Shown one piece after another: positions 5,758 to 8,608 of a DNA stretch of 8,608 bases. Each line of letters opens with the position of its first letter. Positions within the stretch are counted from its first letter, which is position 1. The notes beneath the pieces are model-generated. The model was not told where the DNA came from and did no database searches. It worked only from the letters and a program-made list of their open reading frames with translations. Made by a program: the position numbers and the translations under genes. This stretch comes from Bacteriovoracaceae bacterium (GTDB lineage Bacteria; Bdellovibrionota; UBA1018), in assembly GCA_947446835.1 (NCBI GenBank), contig CANFHS010000098.1:1-8608 (forward strand), in the 5' to 3' direction.

Positions 5758-6708
5758 TCAATTCCGGCGCGCCAGGAATCGAATTCCTTCTTGCAAGGCG
5801 TGGTCGAGCCAGCGCCTTGTTCCGAGCGGAGTGGTCTGCGCGCTGAGGTAGCCCATGTGGCCTCCGAAACGCTCGAGGTGGAGCTGCACGGAAGCTGAAA
5901 GGCGCGCCTTGAGGTAATCCTCGACCGGCACGAACGGATCATCCTCGCTGGTCAGGAGCAGCGTGGGCTTGCGGATGTCGGCCAGGCCTGGGGCCGATGA
6001 GCAGCTCCGGTAATAATGCTCGCGGCTTTCGAAGCCACCCCGGGGCGCGGTGTACAGCCGGTCAAAGTCGTGCAGCGTGCTCCAGCGGGGAATCGCCAGG
6101 TCCACGTCCTGGCGGCACAGGCTCACGAAGCGCGTGTCGTAAATGCGGTTCAGCCCCTGTTTCAATCGCAGCGCGGCAGCTTCGAGCTGGATGGGCGCAT
6201 TCACCGCGATGGCGCAGTCGGGCTGCCGCGTTCCGCGGCGTCCGCCCAGCAGCAGCAGCAGCGCAGCCCCGCTCAGGGAAAACCCCACGGCCAGCAGCCT
6301 CTTGCCGGGGGCCAGGCTGCGTGCCAGCTCCAGGCCCGAGGAAAGGTCCTCGGCGCGGCCCGAATGGTAGGGCAGCTGGGCCAGGCCGCGGCCTTCGCCG
6401 CAGCCGCGGTGGTTCATCCGCAGCACCGCGTGGCCGAGCGACAATGCCACTCGCGCCGAACGGTGGATGTAGTCTGAGTCGCTGGAGCCCGCCAGGCCGT
6501 GGAACAGGCAAATCACCGTGTCGGAGGCAGGATCCTGGGCCGGATGCCAGCGCGCCACCAGCCGATCGCCGTCCGGCAGCGCGATTTCGTGGCGCTGGCC
6601 CGGCTCGGCCAGGCGCGGGGACGGCGCCAGGTGCGCCACGATGGTCTGGGTGTGACCGTCGCGCGCCCAGAAGGGAGGCCTGAAAGGAGGGATCTCCAGG
6701 GCGCGCAT
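5758..6708 (-). CDS. YheT-family alpha/beta hydrolase
   Basis: A 316-residue cytoplasmic alpha/beta hydrolase of the YheT/COG0429 type. Family marks in order: an N-terminal PPFWARDGHTQTI (11-23), oxyanion-side FHGLAGSSDSDY (69-80), NHRGCGEG (99-106), the nucleophile elbow GFSLSG with Ser144 (142-147), the acid in SEDDPFVP (Asp256 or Asp257), and the catalytic His284 in FGGHMGYL. The usual elbow in YheT proteins is G-x-S-L-G-G, so the Ser in place of the first Gly (Ser146) is a modest variation. Physiological substrates of the family are not established; esterase activity is the usual guess. It starts 9 bp after kynA without a good Shine-Dalgarno (AAGGA is 16 nt away), so it is probably read through and coupled to the kyn genes. 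Whether it has a part in tryptophan breakdown or is only a neighbour is open. Confidence 0.9.
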   Translation of the reverse strand: MRALEIPPFRPPFWARDGHTQTIVAHLAPSPRLAEPGQRHEIALPDGDRLVARWHPAQDPASDTVICLFHGLAGSSDSDYIHRSARVALSLGHAVLRMNHRGCGEGRGLAQLPYHSGRAEDLSSGLELARSLAPGKRLLAVGFSLSGAALLLLLGGRRGTRQPDCAIAVNAPIQLEAAALRLKQGLNRIYDTRFVSLCRQDVDLAIPRWSTLHDFDRLYTAPRGGFESREHYYRSCSSAPGLADIRKPTLLLTSEDDPFVPVEDYLKARLSASVQLHLERFGGHMGYLSAQTTPLGTRRWLDHALQEGIRFLARRN

Positions 6709-6717
6709 TGACCGCGA

Positions 6718-7485
6718 TCAGCTTTCCTTGCTCAGCTCGCAGCGCACGTCCCAAAGCTCGGGAAAGCACTTCTTGGAGGTGGTCGAGCGCAGGTAGTTGA
6801 CGCCGCTGGAGCCGCCGGTGCCCTGCTTGAAGCCGATGATCCGCTCCACCACGCGCACGTGGTGCTCGCGCCAGAGTCCCAGGTACTGGTCGAACTCGAC
6901 CAGCGATTCGCTCAGAAGGTACACTTCCAGGTGCTTCTCGGGGTGCTGGTACACCGCCCGGATTTCCAGGCCCAGACGCTTCATCATGCCCAGGAATTCG
7001 GTGCGCAGGTCGGGGCCGGCCAGGCGCTTCTGGAGGATCTCGACGAGCTCGGGCCGGTTCTTGAAGAACGCCAGGTAGCGTTCTTCCTTCAGGCCGGCCA
7101 GGAACTCCAGCTCGCGGAACTGGGCCGACTGGAAGCCGCTGGCGGGATTCAGCCGGTCGCGGAACTGCAGGAAGTCCACCGGGCGCATGGTTTCCAGGAT
7201 GTGGATCTGGGGCACCAGGATGCGGAAGATTTCGACCACCCGTTTGACGAAGTGCTGCGCCTTCAGCACCTCGTCGGCGCGCACCAGCTCAAGCGCCGAT
7301 TCCATCTCGTGCAGGATGAGCTTGAACCACAGCTCATAGGCCTGGTGGATGACGATGAAAAGCAGCTCATCGTGGTGGGCGGGGTCCGACTGGGGCAGCT
7401 GCAGCTGCAGCAGGTCCGGAACCTTCAGGTAGGTGTTGTAGTCGAGTTCGGTGCTTCCGTAGGCCCGCGGTTCCTGGGTCGTCAT
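6718..7485 (-). CDS. kynA: Tryptophan 2,3-dioxygenase
   Basis: A 255-residue protein, slightly shorter than most bacterial TDOs (about 270-300). TDO is a homotetrameric haem enzyme that opens the indole ring of L-tryptophan to N-formylkynurenine, the entry step of the kynurenine pathway. The signature is intact: LDYNTYLKVPDLL at 14-26, FIVIHQAYELWFKLILHE (43-60) with distal His47 and Phe43, FRDRLNPASGFQS (108-120) with Arg109 and Ser116 matching substrate-carboxylate residues of human TDO (Arg144, Ser151), WREHHVRVVERIIG with His209 as the likely haem ligand, and KQGTGGSSGVNYLRST with Thr223. The reading frame stays open upstream, but Met at 7485 gives the family N-terminus and has AAGGTGG 4 nt before it. 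The start overlaps the stop of the decarboxylase-like gene as ATGA, indicating translational coupling. Confidence 0.97.
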   Translation of the reverse strand: MTTQEPRAYGSTELDYNTYLKVPDLLQLQLPQSDPAHHDELLFIVIHQAYELWFKLILHEMESALELVRADEVLKAQHFVKRVVEIFRILVPQIHILETMRPVDFLQFRDRLNPASGFQSAQFRELEFLAGLKEERYLAFFKNRPELVEILQKRLAGPDLRTEFLGMMKRLGLEIRAVYQHPEKHLEVYLLSESLVEFDQYLGLWREHHVRVVERIIGFKQGTGGSSGVNYLRSTTSKKCFPELWDVRCELSKES

Positions 7486-8285
7486 GCTTCCACCTTCACT
7501 GAGACTTCTCCCAGGCCCTGGACCTGGAGTTGGATGGTCTGTCCGGCTGCCAGCTGGACCGCCGTGGTGGCGGCGCCCGCCAGGACGACGCTGCCGGCGG
7601 GCACGCCGTCCATGCCGTTGGCTTCGAGCAGCTCGCAGAGCTGCACCAGCGAAAGGAGCGGGTGGCCCGAAATCGCGCTCGAAAGCGCGCGTTCCACGGG
7701 TTTGCCGTCCACCGACATCACCATTTCGAGCGAGGCCAGGTCCAGCTCGCGCGGGTCGCGCACCGTCCTGCCCAGCAGGTAGTGCGACGACGAGGAATTG
7801 TCGGCCACCACGTCGGGCAGGCTGAAGTACTTGAAGCCCACGTAGCGCGAGTCGAGGATTTCCATCGCGGCACAAACGCCGGAGCAGGCTTCCAGCGCCT
7901 GCTCAACGGTGATCTTCCCCTGCAGGCCGCTTTTCAGGAAGAACGCCACTTCGGGTTCGATCTTGGGGTGGATCTGTCCCTGGAGCCGGTAAGTGCCTTC
8001 GCGCACTTCCATCCGGTCGGTCAGCACTCCGTACACGGGCGAATGCAGCCCCATCTGTTCGCGCTTGGCCTGCGAGGTCAGGCCCATCTTGTAGCCCCGG
8101 AGGGTCTCGCCACGGGCCAGCCGCAGCGAGATTCCCTGGGCCTGGATCCGGTAGGCGTCGTCCAGGGCCAGCTCGGGGTGGCGCTCGGTCAGGCGGGCGC
8201 ATTCCCGGGCATGGAGCAGCCCTTCGTCCAGGGTCCGGGCCGCTGCGGCCAGTTCTTCGGGTCTCAAAGCCATGGGCGGCACCAT
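7482..8285 (-). CDS. 4-Oxalocrotonate decarboxylase / 2-keto-4-pentenoate hydratase family
   Basis: A 267-residue protein of the MhpD/DmpH family (usual length about 260-270). Metal-binding acids are visible in IHPKIEPEVAFFL and in AAMEILDSRY, the family lysine in GYKMGLTS, and VVADNSSSSHYLLG and SGHPLLSL further on. GYKMGLTSQAKREQMG, SPVYGVLTD, IHPKIE and EILDSRY recall DmpH/XylI decarboxylases more than MhpD hydratases, so decarboxylation of 2-oxo-3-hexenedioate (4-oxalocrotonate) to 2-oxopent-4-enoate is the preferred reading, with hydratase as the alternative. Next to kynA and kynB this points to the 3-hydroxyanthranilate/2-aminomuconate branch, in which 2-aminomuconate deaminase yields 4-oxalocrotonate. 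The start may instead be the Met at 8273 (MALRPEEL), which fits the family N-terminus equally well; neither has a strong Shine-Dalgarno. Its stop overlaps the kynA start by 4 bp. Confidence 0.9.
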   Translation of the reverse strand: MVPPMALRPEELAAAARTLDEGLLHARECARLTERHPELALDDAYRIQAQGISLRLARGETLRGYKMGLTSQAKREQMGLHSPVYGVLTDRMEVREGTYRLQGQIHPKIEPEVAFFLKSGLQGKITVEQALEACSGVCAAMEILDSRYVGFKYFSLPDVVADNSSSSHYLLGRTVRDPRELDLASLEMVMSVDGKPVERALSSAISGHPLLSLVQLCELLEANGMDGVPAGSVVLAGAATTAVQLAAGQTIQLQVQGLGEVSVKVEA

Positions 8286-8303
8286 AGTGCACGGGAAGCC
8301 TTT

Positions 8304-8320
8304 CAGGAACTGGATTCCTG
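8304..8320. promoter_or_regulatory. Inverted repeat centred in the kyn divergent gap, candidate operator
   Basis: CAGGAA (8304-8309) and TTCCTG (8315-8320) are perfect 6-bp inverted arms around CTGGA. The repeat sits 18 bp from the decarboxylase-like start (8285) and 17 bp from the kynB start (8338), almost exactly midway in the 52-bp gap. Tryptophan-degradation operons are often controlled by Lrp-type KynR or other repressors, but no regulator gene is in the window and the motif is not one I can assign. The dyad is seen; operator function is inferred from position. Confidence 0.4.
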
Positions 8321-8337
8321 GGCTTTTTCGGTGTTCT

Positions 8338-8608
8338 ATGGGGCCCGTGAAATACTTCGATATCAGCCCCTCGGTGAGCGAAAAAACAGCCGTTTTCCCG
8401 GGGGATACGCCCTATCAGCGGCAGGTCCTGATGGAGTTCGGCAAGGGCGACCACCTGGCGCTTTCGACCGTGCGGACCACGGTCCACCTGGGGGCACATG
8501 CCGATGCGCCGAACCACTACCATGCCGACGGGGCGGCCATCGATGAGCGGGACCTGAACCTTTACATGGGGCCGGCCCAAGTCCTGACGGTCCGGATTCC
8601 CCGGGGAG
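8338..8608 (+). CDS. kynB: Kynurenine formamidase (cyclase family), N-terminal part
   Basis: Ninety residues run off the right edge without a stop. The opening KYFDISPSVSEKTAVFPGDT (5-24) closely matches the KynB N-terminus (RYWDISPALS...WPGDTPFQ type), and TTVHLGAHADAPNHYHADG (47-65) is the cyclase-family metal motif, with His50, His54, Asp56 and His60 as expected Zn ligands or catalytic residues. KynB hydrolyses N-formylkynurenine, the KynA product, to kynurenine and formate in the cytoplasm. Location directly divergent from the kynA transcription unit supports this function over other cyclase-family members such as isatin hydrolase. ATG at 8338 is taken as the start; a GTG at 8347 (Val-4) is possible. 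No Shine-Dalgarno is visible. The rest of the gene, and possibly further kynurenine-pathway genes, lies outside the window. Confidence 0.95.
   Translation, partial: MGPVKYFDISPSVSEKTAVFPGDTPYQRQVLMEFGKGDHLALSTVRTTVHLGAHADAPNHYHADGAAIDERDLNLYMGPAQVLTVRIPRG

Noticed and set aside
6247..6264. CAG trinucleotide run inside the YheT-like gene
   Set aside because: About five units encode a short leucine run in an ordinary helix; a change of one unit would stay in frame, so phase variation by frameshift is not expected.
6859..7782. 307-codon plus-strand open frame opposite kynA
   Set aside because: Composition (Gln, Leu, His, Val rich) reflects the complement of kynA codons; no start context or family similarity.
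7530..8546. 338-codon plus-strand open frame opposite the decarboxylase-like gene and across the kyn gap
   Set aside because: Low-complexity, His/Gln/Gly-rich translation with no recognisable domain; the opposite strand carries a clear enzyme with conserved motifs.
1..8608. Signs of mobile elements, tRNA/rRNA genes, CRISPR arrays or a phage-defence system
   Set aside because: No transposase, integrase, terminal repeats, cloverleaf-like segments, spaced repeats or defence-type domains were seen; the genes are recognisable housekeeping, envelope and catabolic families apart from one tiny ORF.

Overview
This window is gene-dense, high-GC DNA (roughly two thirds G+C by eye) from a Gram-negative bacterium. 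The Gram-negative call rests on a lipoprotein-type bacterial lipocalin with a lipobox, a Sec-exported cyclophilin and a Sec-exported gamma-glutamyltransferase. The phylum cannot be fixed from the sequence; a proteobacterial, myxobacterial, Bdellovibrio-like or Acidobacteriota-like lineage would all fit. Nothing mobile, no RNA gene and no CRISPR array was seen, and no gap between genes exceeds about 110 bp.

Left part (1-2650): the 5' part of ferrochelatase hemH (minus, running off the left edge) is divergent from a YebC/PmpR-family gene followed by a membrane-anchored rhodanese-like gene (plus). A small ArsC/Spx/YffB-like thioredoxin-fold protein (minus) converges on the rhodanese gene and is divergent from a periplasmic cyclophilin-type peptidyl-prolyl isomerase (plus). 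A near-contiguous 7-bp-arm dyad lies in the hemH/yebC gap, and a 7-bp-arm hairpin follows the cyclophilin gene.

Middle part (2650-5690): a possible 48-residue one-helix membrane protein (minus) is divergent from gamma-glutamyltransferase (plus), which is followed by a bacterial lipocalin (plus). A receiver-only response regulator (minus) converges on the lipocalin.

Right part (5758-8608): a tryptophan-catabolism locus. On the minus strand, in transcription order, are a 4-oxalocrotonate decarboxylase/2-keto-4-pentenoate hydratase family gene, tryptophan 2,3-dioxygenase (kynA, start overlapping the previous stop as ATGA) and a YheT-type alpha/beta hydrolase 9 bp further on. Divergent from them is kynB (cyclase-type kynurenine formamidase, cut by the right edge). 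KynA makes N-formylkynurenine and KynB deformylates it to kynurenine. The decarboxylase-like gene, which acts late in the 3-hydroxyanthranilate/2-aminomuconate branch, suggests that tryptophan is fully degraded to central metabolites, with the missing steps encoded outside the window. A dyad sits almost exactly at the centre of the 52-bp kyn divergent gap and is the best candidate for a shared operator.

Most genes belong to well-known families. The parts that merit a second look are the dyads in divergent gaps, the gene combination of the kyn locus, the tiny membrane ORF, and the apparent lack of Shine-Dalgarno sequences before several starts.
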